NCBI RefSeq assembly: GCF_963678975.1
Contig: NC_089274.1
Location: forward strand, 23,583,133-23,647,132
Direction: 5' to 3'
Length of the DNA stretch: 64,000 nt
Source of the DNA: Dysidea avara
Taxonomy: Eukaryota; Porifera; Demospongiae; Dictyoceratida; Dysideidae
Shown: positions 23,055-33,763 of the stretch, in pieces
How the letters are laid out: each line of letters begins with the position of its first letter
How positions within the stretch are numbered: position 1 is the stretch's first letter
The notes under the pieces: model-generated
Databases searched by the model: none
The model's input: the letters and a program-made list of their open reading frames with translations, nothing else
What the model was told of the DNA's origin: nothing
Made by a program: the position numbers and the translations under genes

Positions 23055-23125
23055 ATGACCAGTCCGAGAATTGAACCTGGAACCTCCAATGTGTCGGGCA
23101 AGGATCCTAGCCGCTGTGCTACGTG
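23055..23125 (-). repeat. tRNA-derived SINE head or degenerate tRNA
   Basis: On the minus strand an A-box-like tagcacagcggctagg is followed ~35 nt later by a B-box-like ggttcaattc. A poly-T run (23030-23041 on the complement) follows within 35 nt and could act as a Pol III terminator. The D stem and acceptor stem do not pair properly, so a functional tRNA is unlikely. A tRNA-derived SINE promoter is the better reading. Confidence 0.45.
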
Positions 23126-23291
23126 GTTCTCAGCTACCCACCTGTCTTAGTTTCTACCTTATATATGTCATTCAAGAAGAAACTTATATAAGAAGAATCT
23201 CCAGTGAAGAAGAAACTAAAGCTGAACCCGACCCTAACCCTAACGCTAACATGATGTTTGCCTGTTAAGCACAATGATGACTTCCACTGTT

Positions 23292-23419
23292 TGTATGAAG
23301 GTAAGTTTTTGGGTGAGTTCAAGGTGAGCTAGGGTTGGCCCAGCTTTGCTGGGACGCTCGCTTCACTTGCTCCAACCCTAGCTTGCCTTGAACTCACCCA
23401 AAAACTTACCTTCATACAA
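23292..23419. repeat. Inverted repeat, 47-bp arms
   Basis: The arms start tgtatgaaggtaagtttttg and end with the inverse, with only a couple of differences across ~47 bp. The ~34-bp centre contains cccagctttgctggg, itself a small hairpin. It may be a short MITE; no target duplication is seen. Confidence 0.75.
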
Positions 23420-23730
23420 CTAGTGTGTTTGATACTCGAGTTATGGGTGACACTGCTGGACAGATATCAAACAGAAATATATCCACTGTGCATGCGTAAT
23501 TGATATTACTGGGGCGCGCGGCACCGACCCTTTCTTTCAGTATGCGTGGGTTGCAATGGTTTTCAAGCAGTTCTTGATTCGTACTGCTGTGTAACGGGTT
23601 GAACATAACTGACAACGAAGCGTAATGGAAACTTCACTTTCAGATGATATAGCTGGGGCGCCATTTCAAATGCAGTACGTATGCATGGGTTCACCAATCA
23701 TAACAATATTATTTACAAAAAGTTAACAAA

Positions 23731-24026
23731 CAAGTATTCAAAAAATTTGGAATTTTCGACTAGAGTAGGGACCATAGCACATCGATAAAAAGTACTGAAA
23801 CAAGCTGGAGTAGTGTATGATATTAAATCATAGTAAAACAATAAGAAGTATTATATCCCTACTGTGCATTTCCATTATGGTATCTTGGAGCACAGTAGGG
23901 AATAACACTTCTTATTGTTTTACTATGATTTAATAGCGTGCACTACTCCAGTTTGTTTCAGTACTTTTTATCGATGTACTATGGTCCCTACTCTAGTTGA
24001 AAATTCCATGTTTTTTGAAATACTTG
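23731..24026. mobile_element. Palindromic MITE (296 bp)
   Basis: The arms run from caagtattcaaaaaatttgg inward through gactagagtagggaccatag and aaaaagtactgaaac, and return as the inverse ending gaaatacttg. The centre lies around 23880. A second, partial copy lies at about 62985-63140 in the opposite orientation with the same outer sequence (gttaacaaacaagt), confirming a dispersed family. Confidence 0.8.
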
Positions 24027-24211
24027 TAGTAGTTAGGCTCTGCAACACGAAAAATCGATATCCTCCAATCAACTACTTCACTATTATCATGTGTTAGGCT
24101 AAGTGTAACTTGAATAACACCAGTGTGGCAAACAAGTTTGTTACCTTCTTCTGGTAGAAAATGATACAAATGTCTTAAAATTATGTGATTTTTCATTGCA
24201 GCGGTTTGTAG

Positions 24212-24374
24212 AGGGGTAGCCAGTGCCCACGCAAGAACCCAACACGGTGTACGAGAGTCCCAATATTTAAGTATTTCAAAACGTATTTCTGTATTATTTC
24301 AATAAATATTTCATGTATTTATAATTGAATTTCTCAGATAGGTGTACGAGAGTCCCAAGGCGTTGGCTACCCCT
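24212..24374. mobile_element. 163-bp MITE, 11-bp TIR, TAG duplication
   Basis: It has perfect inverted ends aggggtagcca and tggctacccct, flanked by tag on both sides. The right foldback arm has the uninterrupted sequence gtttgtagtgttctttg (as its complement), so it serves as an empty site. Two gtgtacgagagtccca repeats lie inside, near the ends. Confidence 0.7.
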
Positions 24375-24392
24375 TAGTTCTTCGTATGCCAC

Positions 24393-24610
24393 CAGAGGAG
24401 GTTGGTTACGCGTCATAAGCCTATGATGTAATATTACACAACAAAGCATTGTTCTAGGTGTTAAGACTTGTTTAGCAGCTGGGAAAGCAGTGCATTGTAC
24501 TGAGAAGGTTTGTAAGGGTGCTGGGACACTCTGGTATGGATATGAAATCTGTCTTGGAATATTTCTTTTAGATCACGAGATGTTTGATGACGCGTGACCA
24601 ACCTCCTCTG
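24393..24610. mobile_element. 218-bp MITE (CAGAGGAGGTTGGT ends)
   Basis: The ends cagaggaggttggttacgcg and the inverse cgcgtgaccaacctcctctg are flanked by atgcca-type direct repeats (24386-24391 and 24613-24618). The corresponding spot in the right arm has a single atgcca. A diverged copy lies at about 63709-63920. The exact duplication length (6-8 bp) is uncertain. Confidence 0.65.
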
Positions 24611-24887
24611 ACATGCCACGATATTCACACTCAACATTGTTCAAGTAGTCTATCATCAACTAAAAGTATCGGTGGTTTGATTTTATTGGACAGTTTCTGG
24701 TGGCAGCATGATCTGTGCACTTTTTTGGCGACAAACAAAAATGTTTCTTCCTCTGGAGCACAGGACAAGCAGAGCAACAACTGCGTCTTGGGTCAGCAAT
24801 GACCAGTACTAGGTAAAGTGCCTGCATACGGAGTATGGTTATAATTGAAACTTGTTAGCCATCTGGCTGAGTCATCTATATGCTGAA

Positions 24888-25192
24888 CAAAGGGGTGGTA
24901 CTCCAATATATTCTGTACTCTGATCTTCGTCCACGGTCAAAACGAAAGTCAAAAGTCAAGCAAGAAATTTGCAGTAGGTCAAAAGACGAGCTTCGTTGTA
25001 AAGTGTATACCACAATTGATACTTTTAGAGTTGCAACAAAAATGTAATTTTACGGAAATATGCAAGAATTTGGCCAAGAGTCAAGCGCGGATTTTAGCAT
25101 AAGTCAAGGATCAAGGCTTATTTTTCGACTTTGACCACTTTGAGCAAGGATGAAGATCGGAGTACAGGGTATATAGGAGTGCCACCCCCTTG
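24888..25192. mobile_element. 305-bp MITE with ~45-bp TIRs
   Basis: The left end caaaggggtggtactccaat continues to ctctgatcttcgtcc. The right end is its inverse, from gatgaagatcggagtac to ccacccccttg. The segment is missing from the right foldback arm. Direct repeats around the ends are short (ctga). The superfamily is not assigned. Confidence 0.65.
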
Positions 25193-25528
25193 CTGACATT
25201 TGGCCAAAACGCCGAGCGACACGATTTTTGCAAACAAATACCAGAATTGTTGATAAATCAGTGTAACAGTCTCCAACAGCAAGGATACGAAGCTTATAAA
25301 CACCTAACAATACGGCTATCTCGCCCAGTAAACGCATAGAGCAATTCCAATGCATTAAATAGGCACTCATGTGATCGAAATTCAAATCGTGACCATAATC
25401 TATTCCAATGACCTTAAAATCACTAAGTTTGTATGCATTAGGTTCATCATCTTGATTAGCCCAGCAGTCTAAGATTCTCTATGATATGCCATCACAGTAT
25501 AAGACTCGGTATAAGACACACCCAGACC

Positions 25529-25898
25529 AAGGGCCACCCACAGGGGGGGGAGGGGGGTAACTGGGGAATTTTACCATGGGCCCCAGCCTGAAAGGGGACC
25601 CAGGAGGCCTCATGAATACCTGTTTAAAAGATCAATATACTCTAATAGAGCAGTCAGATCTAAATACTCTAATAGAGCATTCACAGTATTCTTCAGAGGA
25701 ACAGTGTAGCAAGCTTAAAAATAAGGAGATATGGTTGGTGAGGGGTAGCTATTGTTATTGTCAGCATGTAATGACCCTTTTTTTTTTCTTCGACTTACAG
25801 GTTGGGTGAAGTTGTGATTCAGAATGGAAACCTCCTTGCCCCTGGGGCCCCACTTTAACTCTTTGCCCTGGGCCCCTTAATTTCTCTGGGCGGCCCTG
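25529..25898. mobile_element. hAT-like MITE in the foldback loop
   Basis: The right end ggcggccctg and the left end aagggccaccc resemble the CAGGGCCGCC ends of the 17383-18478 element. The flanks are a perfect 8-bp duplication, cccagacc (25521-25528 and 25899-25906). The interior contains two inverted copies of the ctctaatagagcagtca motif and G- and C-rich runs near each end. Confidence 0.75.
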
Positions 25899-26912
25899 CC
25901 CAGACCACGCCTGAGTGAACAGTTAACACAAATATTTACAAAAGGAGCGAACTTCAAGGTTCCTTTTTAGAAATGAAAGCGATTTCATGGGTATTCTGTG
26001 ATTTGAATTTCGATCACGTGAATGCTTATTTCATGTATTGGATTGCTCTATGAATTTACTGGGTGAGATAGCCATATTGTTAGGTGCTTTGTGTCCGGCT
26101 TGCTGTTGGAGACTGTTACACTGATTTATCAACCATTCTGGTATTTGTTTGCAAAAATCGTGTCATTTTGGCTGAATTTCAGCATATAGATGGCTCAGCC
26201 AGATGGCTGACAAACTTCAATTATAACCATACTCTGCATGCAGGTACTTTACCTAGTACTGGTAATCTCTGACCCATGGCGCAGTTGCTGCTCTGCTTGT
26301 CCTGTGCTCCAGAGGAAGAAACATTTTGTTTGTCATCAAAAAGGCACACAGATCATGCTGCCACCAGAAACTGACCAATAAAATCAAACCACTGATACTT
26401 TGAGTTGATGGTAGACTACTAAGTTGAACAATGTTGAGAGTGAATATCGTGGCATACAAAGAACACTACAAACCACTGCAATGAAAAATCACGTGATTTT
26501 AAGACATTTGTATTGTTTTCTACCAGAAGAAAGTGACAAACTTGGCTGCCACACTGGTGTTATTCAAGTTAAATTTAACCTATCACATGACAATAGTTAG
26601 GTAGTTAAGTGAAAATTTTGCATTGCAGACCCTATAGTAGTACTAGTAGTTATGTACATTCTGAGTTATTAATGTTGAGTGCATGGTGGCCAAAAATCAC
26701 ATCATGTTGGTAATTTCTTGCAAAAGTAAGTATCTAGCTAGAGAGTCTGCATACAGGTCATAAGTACTGTTAATGTCACAAAATGCTTTCTATGTAATTA
26801 AAGAGATGAAGTACGTATACACTATTTCAGAATATCATGATACCGGTAATATCAGTTAAATACAAATGCAAACATGAAAATCTTTGTAGCAATACTACAA
26901 TTTGGTTGTAAA

Positions 26913-27808
26913 TAGTGTTTTTCTAGTATACTAGAACTAGAACTAAAATTAGTTTTTAGTACAGCCATTTCTTTTTAGTTAAACAATAATTCCATTACAA
27001 TCTATTTAAAAAAACTGGAACTTTACTAGAAAGTGTTGTTTTCAAGTTTTTGAACAAGAACTAAACTAAAATTAATAGCTTTATAGTACCAATACTAGAA
27101 ATAAACTAAAACTTTTAGTACTACAACTACTTCTACTGCAACTGTTGTTTGAGATTTAGCAGGAACCTGATTGGTGAACTGACTATCTGGCACATTAAAG
27201 CCTGACTTTGAAGTACATATTAACATAATTATAAGATAATAATATAACCTTTGTAAGAACAAAGGCAACTTTCCATTACTATCTCGAGTGGCTTGTGACA
27301 TTTCAGCAACCACCGCTTGAATATTTTCTTCCGGTGCATGGAGAGGTGACAACGGGAAAACAAAACACATGAAAGACAGTAACTTAGAGAGATCTTCTTA
27401 CGGAGAAACATGAAGTATATTGTTTAGATAGGATGTTGTTTAAATCTTTGATCAGGTTCTACTTCTCAAAGTGGTACAGGATGATAATTCTAATACACCT
27501 AGTTAGTGATCAGTTTTTGTGTGAAAGCAATGAATAAGTATGACAAAGTATTTATATTCTTAGCATCAGTACTGTACTATAACTAATACTTACTAAGGTA
27601 CTATAATACTAACTAAAATTGTTTCAGCCATGGATACTAGAACTAATACAATCTATTATTGTTTCTAACAAGGTATACTAGAACTAATACTAACTAAAAT
27701 TGTTTTAGACCATGAATACTAGAACTAATACTAACTTTAAATATTTCTGGCAACTGAACTAGAACTAGAACTGTACTAGAACATTATACCTGTACTAGAA
27801 AAACACTA
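26913..27808. mobile_element. hAT-like element with paralogous empty site
   Basis: The 896-bp element has ends tagtgtttttctagta and the inverse tactagaaaaacacta. It is flanked by gttgtaaa on both sides (26905-26912 and 27809-27816). The equivalent spacer at 5203-5215 reads ggttgtaaattggcatctgc with a single gttgtaaa, which proves the insertion. The right third is a degenerate tandem of ctagaactaatactaacta. A 91-codon minus-strand frame at 27095-27370 has no recognised domain. Confidence 0.85.
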
Positions 27809-27816
27809 GTTGTAAA

Positions 27817-28229
27817 CTGGTATCTGCATTTCAATAATCTCAAATTTTATGCCAAACACAACTGCGTATGTAATATTCATGTCAATACACTCGCTGTGAT
27901 ACATAATCAATTCTAAATAGTAAGAATACTGTTGAAGTCTGCATCACTATCTTGAGTATTGCAATATGTTGTTACGTATATCCAAAGGCATAGAAACAAT
28001 TTTCAGAGTGGGGGGGGGGCAAAGATAGCCATAACCAGTTAACCATAAACTGATCCAACACCCATACAGACATATAGGGTCCCATTGATACAGCTCCTGT
28101 ACCCATTTCATATGTGCATTTATATAAAGGTGTTGTGGACTAGCTAATAGCTCTACTCCTACCTATACTGCATAGTTATATCTCTTCACTCCCTATCTTG
28201 CTAATGGGTGCTATACTTCTCTACACCTA
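27817..28229. other. End of the B-type spacer and unclassified DNA
   Basis: 27817-27960 is colinear with 5211-5340. From about 27960 the similarity stops and resumes at 40199, so 27960-40198 is an insertion cluster. A poly-G run lies at about 28008-28018. No gene was seen. Confidence 0.5.
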
Positions 28230-28234
28230 CTGTG

Positions 28235-28344
28235 TGTAGAAGTAGTAACTATGTATTAATATGATTATATGGTAGTGTAACCCATAATTCATCTACACGT
28301 GATATATGTTACAATCATGATCAGTTGTCATTCCGGTTATCACA
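28235..28344 (+). repeat. 5' LTR of the Ty3/Gypsy element
   Basis: It begins tgtagaag and ends ttatcaca (TG...CA). It differs from the 3' LTR by a small indel near position 38 and one or two substitutions. Confidence 0.9.
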
Positions 28345-28362
28345 TGGCGCTGTGAGCAGGGT
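28345..28362 (+). promoter_or_regulatory. Primer-binding site
   Basis: tggcgctgtgagcaggg starts directly at the LTR boundary with TGG, complementary to a tRNA CCA end. The priming tRNA was not identified. Confidence 0.6.
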
Positions 28363-28531
28363 CAAGGGGAAGCTGCTAATAACTGCTACTTTTCATCCAG
28401 TGATTCTTAACCCGAACCTCGATTCCCTGGTGCCGGTCAGAGGCACCCGTAAAGGTAGATGTAGAAACCCTGCTGTACTCCGGTTTCCGCCATTTTTTTC
28501 TCTGTAGAAGCGGGTTGAAGACCACCCGAAG

Positions 28532-29338
28532 ATGGTCGACAATCACCCAGTACTGCCTTACACATTCCGCCTGAGTAACTGGACCTTCAAGTTGATCGTG
28601 GAACGGACTTCACCGCGTGGCTTCTACAATGGGAGTCCTACAGCAGTTTGTCAGGTTTGGGAGACCAGCCAGCAGCCAAGCAGGTACAGGCGTTAAGTTT
28701 ATGTTTATCCAGGGAAACTCTAGCGGTTGTACAGAATCTGGGCCTCACAACCGAGGCACAAAATGATGTTTCACAGGTTATACAGGCGCTACAGCACTAT
28801 GTGGACGGCCCTATCAATGAAACAGTGGAGAGGTGGAACTTTCGCCGTAGGATACAGCAACCCAGAGAAACGTTTGATGATTTCCTCATATCACTGCGTG
28901 AATTAGCAAAAACTTGTTAGCTCTGCTCAGACACATGCAAGGAAAAGAGCATACGTGACCAAATAATAGAAGGGTCAAAGGATGGTGACACGATAGAAGA
29001 TTTGCTGCAGGAAAATGACCTCACATTGTCTAAGACAGTCACTATATGCAGAAGCTGAGAAGCAGCAAAAAAGCACCGTCAGGATATTCACACTTCAGAT
29101 CCAAAGAGTGTTGCAGGCATTGCAGCCATGCACAGACCCAAGCAACAACAGTACTCTCCAGTGTCTGCATGTCCTGGATGTGGGTACCTCGCACATCAAG
29201 GAGGCCTCCGGCAATGCCCAGCCTACAATCAGACCTGTATGTCTTGCCACAAGGTAGGACACTTTGCAAAAGTATGCCGCAGCAAGGGTGTTCGACCACC
29301 CTCCAGTTACATGCACCAGAAGGTATCACAGACCCCAT
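28532..29338 (+). pseudogene. Gypsy gag (capsid/nucleocapsid), broken
   Basis: An ATG at 28532 opens a short frame. A frameshift moves it to the frame beginning near 28648 (SLCLSRETLAVVQNLGL, ...ETVERWNFRRR, capsid-like). That frame hits a stop at 28918-28920. A further frame ends with two nucleocapsid zinc knuckles: a first near 29167-29217 (CPGCG...CPA) and a canonical CMSCHKVGHFAKVC (C-x2-C-x4-H-x4-C) at about 29239-29280. At least three disruptions prevent a full product. Confidence 0.75.
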
Positions 29339-29397
29339 AGCAGACAGGCATGTAACCAGCTGACACACAACCCAAGCCAGGAGCCTACGCTCTTCAT

Positions 29398-29886
29398 GTG
29401 TATCCACACCATAGTCAACAACAATATCTACAGCTGTACACAATGCAAGAAGGTATCACAGAACCAGCACCAACTGTGAAGGTCAGCATATTGTCACCCA
29501 CAGGCCAACACTTCATTGACGTGCTTCCAGACTCTGGGGCAGACATCTGTGCAGCCGGGCAAGAGGTCCTTAGTGCCATGGGACACCACATGGATAACAT
29601 CCTTCCATCCCACATCACCCCCAAGACAGTTAACGGCCTGAATATGACACCGCTTGGGAGAGTACCAGTCACCATCTCCCTTGGTCAGGCAAGATATGAT
29701 GATGACATACACATATACCCTGGAATAGCGGAAGCCCTCTTGTCTTGGAAAGCAACCAGAGGCTTAGGAATTTTGCCACCTTGCTACCCACAGCCAATCC
29801 TGCAAGCCAACCCAAATTACGCACAGACAAGCTCTATTCAGATAGGACAAGTGAACTGCTCAATCACACAGGACCTAATAGACTGA
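29398..29886 (+). pseudogene. Gypsy aspartic protease segment
   Basis: The open segment carries the retropepsin active-site motif FIDVLPDSGADICAAG (DSG at about 29530) and a VTISLGQARYDDDIHIYP strand region. A stop at 29884-29886 separates it from the reverse transcriptase. The active-site triad itself is intact. Confidence 0.75.
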
Positions 29887-29899
29887 TACCCTACAGTGT

Positions 29900-31467
29900 T
29901 TGATGGACAAATACACATGCATAATGGAAGGAGAGACCTTTCACATTACTTTGCTTGACAATGCCATACCGTTTTGTGTAAAGAGTCCACGATCCATTCC
30001 CTTCGCATACAAAGACAAGCTCAAGGCAGAGCTGGATCTGCTCCAGGAACAAGGCATCATAGCCCCAGTAACTGAAGTAACCAAGTGGTGTGCACCAATT
30101 GTGGTGACACCAAAGAAGGGCACAGATCGTATCAGAATGTACATCGACCTGTCTCGTCTCAACCATTATGTGCAAAGAGAACGCTACCAGTCCTCTACCC
30201 CAGCCGAGGTAGTGGCAGATATTGCATCCAGTGAGGCCAGGTACTTTACTGTCACTGATGCTGCCAAGGGGTACCATCAGTGCCCGCTGGATGAGGAGAG
30301 CCAGTCGTACACCACATTCATCACACCATTTGGCTGCTTCAAATACTTGAGAGCTCCTAATGGTCTATAATCCATCGTGGAACACTATAATCGCACAATG
30401 GTAGAGGCTTTTGAAGGACTAACAGGGTTTCATCGGGTGGTTGATGATGTGGTGATATATGACAAAGATAGGGGAAGTCACATGGCACATGTCCACCAGT
30501 TCTTGCAGCGATGCCAGGAACGACAAATTTCACTCAACAGAGACAAATGCTCGTTTGTCCAAACCCAAGTAACTTTCGCAGGGTTCCAACTACCTTCATA
30601 GGGTTATCGTGTAGATTCTTCAATCACTAATGCCCTGTCTAATTTTCCAACACCAACAAACCGCAGTGACCTGAGATCATTCTTTGGCTTGGCCAACCAG
30701 CTATCATCCAGCACAGACATAGTTTCCACGCTCCTGCTGCCAATGCGTACTTTGTTGAGTACTAAGCATGATTTCTTGTGGTCACAAGAACATGACAAAG
30801 CTTTTGTAGAAGGCTTACAGAAGTGCCCACCCTAGCATATTTCAATCTAACTAAGGAGACACGTCTCTGCACTGATGCCAGTAGGCAAGGACTTGGGTTT
30901 GTCCTACAGCAACTCTCCGATGCTGGCCAGTGGAACTTGGTCCAAGCAGGCTCTCATTTCTTGACGCCCGCTGAGTCACGATATGCTGTCATTGAACTGG
31001 AATTGCTGGCAATTGCATGGGCAGTAACTAAGTGTCATGTGTTTCTGGGGGGCATGCAGAATTTTCAGATTGTCACAGATCACAACCCTTTAATCCCCAT
31101 ACTGAATAGTCATCGCCTGGACAAGATTGAGAATCCAAGGTTACAATGCCTCCGTACCCGGCTGATGGGGTATAACTTTATGGCAATCTGGTGCAAAGGC
31201 AGTACACACATGGCCCCTGATGCACTTTCACGGCACCCAGTTGAGGAGCCTATACTAGAGGACTCGCTTGCAGAATTTGGAGAGGACCATATTCCAGCTC
31301 CATCAATTGCAGAAATCAGAATGCAGCAGACCACAGCAGCAGATAACCTACGCTTGACAGAGTTGCGAAGACAAGTTAGCCATGATGAAGAGTACACAGT
31401 GTTGAAAGCCACAATCTTGGATGGTTTCCCTCCACACAGAGGAGAACTACCAGAAGCATGCAAGTGA
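29900..31467 (+). pseudogene. Gypsy reverse transcriptase and RNase H, broken
   Basis: Polymerase motifs are visible: KWCAPIVVTPKKG and RMYIDLSRLN, the first catalytic Asp in FTVTDAAKGYHQCPLDE, and VVDDVVIYD (the YxDD-type motif). In-frame stops lie at 30368-30370 (TAA) and 30599-30601 (TAG), and a frameshift lies near 30830. RNase H follows with TRLCTDASRQGLGFVLQQ and the DHNPLIPIL block to 31467. The order matches Ty3/Gypsy pol. The element cannot make active polymerase as read. Confidence 0.85.
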
Positions 31468-31479
31468 TATTGGCAGGTC

Positions 31480-32661
31480 TGGCACAATCTCACAGTAGAG
31501 GAGGACCTTATAGTATATGGCTGACGACTTCTCATACCGTCCCGAATGCGTAAGGATATACTACAGCAACTACATGAGTCGCATCAAGGACCAAGCAGAG
31601 GGCACACCTCACAGTGTACTGGCCAGGAATAGACAATGATATCGAAATCATGATATCACACTGTGTACAGCGTCAAACTCACTTACCGTCCCACGCTAAG
31701 GAGCCGATTGTCAGCAAGCCACGTCCATCTCGCCCTTTTGCAGAGATTACCGCAGACTTTTGTTATTATGGTGGCCAGTGTTACCTGGTTGTAGTGGACT
31801 GTTACACAGACTGGCCCACTGTTGCTCCCATGGAAAAAGCGTCAATGCGGCAGTACTTACAATGGTCCTGAGGGAGCTATTTAGTAGAATAGTGGTACCG
31901 GATTTGTTTTGGTCAGATGGAGGCCTACAATTTACATCCAAGAAGTTTCAAGACTTTGCTGTGCAATGGGGCTTCAAACACCGGGTGTCATCACCACACT
32001 ATCCACAGAGCAATGGCGAAGCAGAAGCGACAGTAAAGTCGATGAAGAAGATTATATATGTACTGCCTGGAATGGCAGATACTTGGATGAGGATAAGCTC
32101 AGTTAGGCACTGTTGCAGTACCGAGACAGGTTATCTCCAGCTCAGAAGCTTTTTGGGCATCCAGTCCAAGACACTCTCCCAGCCCATCCCAAGTCATTTG
32201 ACCCACAATGGCAAACCAACTTAGACAGAGCAGCAGAGAGGGCAGAGTGCACCCAAAGAGCAGTGGAACACTGCTACAACAGACAGGCACATTCATTACC
32301 AGATATTCATGTGGGCTCCCAGGTAGCTTTACAGGATCCAAGAACTAGGCTCTGGGATACATATGGTGTAGTGATCAGAATGGGGCAACATCACCAGTAT
32401 ATTGTTAAGACAGAGTCCGGGCAAGTCCTCACAAGAAACCATAGATTCTTATGGCGACGGGTATCTCTACCAGCACAGCCACAGTCAACACAGCCAATAG
32501 ATGAACCACTACTCCATGCTAATGTGCCACAGCAGTGGCCAAGTGACGAAGCACACCAACCACTGGGCGCCATTTCACCAATCCAGCCAAGAAGATCAAA
32601 CAGACCAAGGAAGCCCACAAACAGACTTATGAAGACCCCTATTGGAACAGTTAGTAATTAA
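31480..32661 (+). pseudogene. Gypsy integrase, broken
   Basis: The zinc-binding region is present (HESHQG), but the second Cys of the expected C-x2-C has become Arg (CVQR). The catalytic core shows the first Asp in VVVDCYTDWP, the second in FWSDGGLQFTSK and the Glu in PQSNGEAEATVKS. Stops at 31465-31467 and 31522-31524, a frameshift near 31840 and another stop near 32105 split it. The C-terminal part (32113-32661) stays open with a GPY/F-like DTYGVVIRMGQHHQYIVKT region. Confidence 0.85.
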
Positions 32662-32689
32662 GCTTTTTCATATTTTCCCACATATGACA

Positions 32690-32702
32690 AGCTTGTGGGG
32701 GA
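32690..32702 (+). promoter_or_regulatory. Polypurine tract
   Basis: The G-rich string gcttgtggggga is directly followed by the tgtagaag start of the 3' LTR, the usual plus-strand priming position. Confidence 0.6.
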
Positions 32703-32816
32703 TGTAGAAGTAGTAACTATGTATTAATATGATTATATGTATATCAGTGTAACCCATAATTCATGTACACGTGATATATGTTACAATCATGATCAGTTGT
32801 CATTCCGGTTATCACA
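32703..32816 (+). repeat. 3' LTR of the Ty3/Gypsy element
   Basis: It begins tgtagaag and ends ttatcaca, followed by the ctgtg duplication. Confidence 0.9.
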
Positions 32817-32821
32817 CTGTG

Positions 32822-33245
32822 GATGCATGTATATATCATGTGAGAAATAATGGTCACTTGAAGGTCTTCTCTTTATGCTAGCTTTACATACTTCACACTA
32901 CTAGGATTACAACATAATAGTTGTTATCTGTGAAACATGGTTACCATTAAGGAACTACATGCTGAGATGTCTGCTCTAGCAGGTGTTGAGTGTAGATCAT
33001 GTGAATACCACACTGTGTTCAAGGTTAGCCACTTTCATTTTTAGCTTCCTTGTATGTTTCTCTTAGACTACTTTATAAATTGACCATAATTTCTGCTTTA
33101 ATCGTCAGTACTCCATACACTCACGCACTACAGTGAGACTGCCCTCTTAGATCTGTTACCACCCTCAATTCGTTCCCACATCATAAATTGCCACGGATGT
33201 GGCACTCTTCCTACTGTTTGAACCTCTCACTGCATGGGATCCACA
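32822..33245. other. Unclassified DNA between the two LTR elements
   Basis: No recognised gene. A short frame from 32937 (MVTIKELHAEMSALAGVECR...) ends at a possible gttagc splice donor near 33025, but no partner exon was found. Confidence 0.4.
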
Positions 33246-33435
33246 TGTAATGAGTATAGTGATAGTGGATTCTTGACGATGCTCAAGCCACAGCTGGATT
33301 AAAGCCATGACGTTTCGCATACACACACCACACTTGTATTATCATGTGACATTAATAATAAAGACCTACAATAAAACGCAATATAAGTCTATCTATATAC
33401 ACAATGTTACTAAAGTTCACAATCAATCCATGATA
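33246..33435 (-). repeat. 3' LTR of the BEL/Pao element
   Basis: On the + strand it starts tgtaatgagtatagtgatag and ends ccatgata. It is about 27 bp longer than the other LTR because of extra bases near 33355 and 33400-33420. Confidence 0.8.
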
Positions 33436-33763
33436 TCCTCCGGGACCGCATGAATCAGTGCTGTCCACTGCTTGAGTCTGTTCCAAGCCCTGATAGTGGC
33501 ATGTCTTGTGGGTCTCTGCTGGACGATCACTCAAGTTGCTCACATTGTCATCAATTGCATCAGTAGAATTTACTTGTTCTTCCTGCGGGCGATGGGCCTA
33601 TTCGTCCTTCCACTTGCAGCATGGACATTTGCTACTCTGACATAACCATTTAAACCAACTATCAGTTTTCTACAACAGCAAGCTTCCACTCTGTTCTTGG
33701 TGCATCATCATGAATGATTACAACATCACCAGCCTTGATTTCTTGCCTGTTATTTCCACTAGA

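Larger units (their letters stand above)
24068..26608. mobile_element. Foldback element with diverged arms and nested insertions
   Basis: Two long inverted arms match. The left arm is 24068-25395 and the right arm about 25985-26608. The outer ends match from ctacttcactattatcatgt inward, and the inner ends match through caaataccagaattgttgat and gatcgaaattcaaatc. The left arm is twice as long because it carries three extra segments that the right arm lacks (24212-24374, 24393-24610 and 24888-25192), each with its own inverted ends. The central loop carries a hAT-like MITE. No transposase was seen. Confidence 0.75.
28235..32816 (+). mobile_element. Complete Ty3/Gypsy-type LTR retrotransposon, coding region dead
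   Basis: The 4.58-kb element has 110- and 114-bp LTRs and a perfect 5-bp target duplication, ctgtg (28230-28234 and 32817-32821). A primer-binding site tggcgctgtgagcaggg lies right after the 5' LTR, and a G-rich polypurine tract precedes the 3' LTR. The order is gag, protease, reverse transcriptase, RNase H, integrase, which defines Ty3/Gypsy. Several stops and frameshifts are spread through gag and pol. The LTRs are unusually short and nearly identical, implying a fairly recent arrival of an already broken or quickly decaying copy. Confidence 0.9.

Noticed and set aside
23230-23252. ccctaaccctaacgctaac, telomere-like
   Set aside because: Only about three degenerate units in an internal insertion cluster; no array.
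32937-33025. Exon-like frame with a possible gttagc donor
   Set aside because: No partner exon, homology or second copy could be found by eye.
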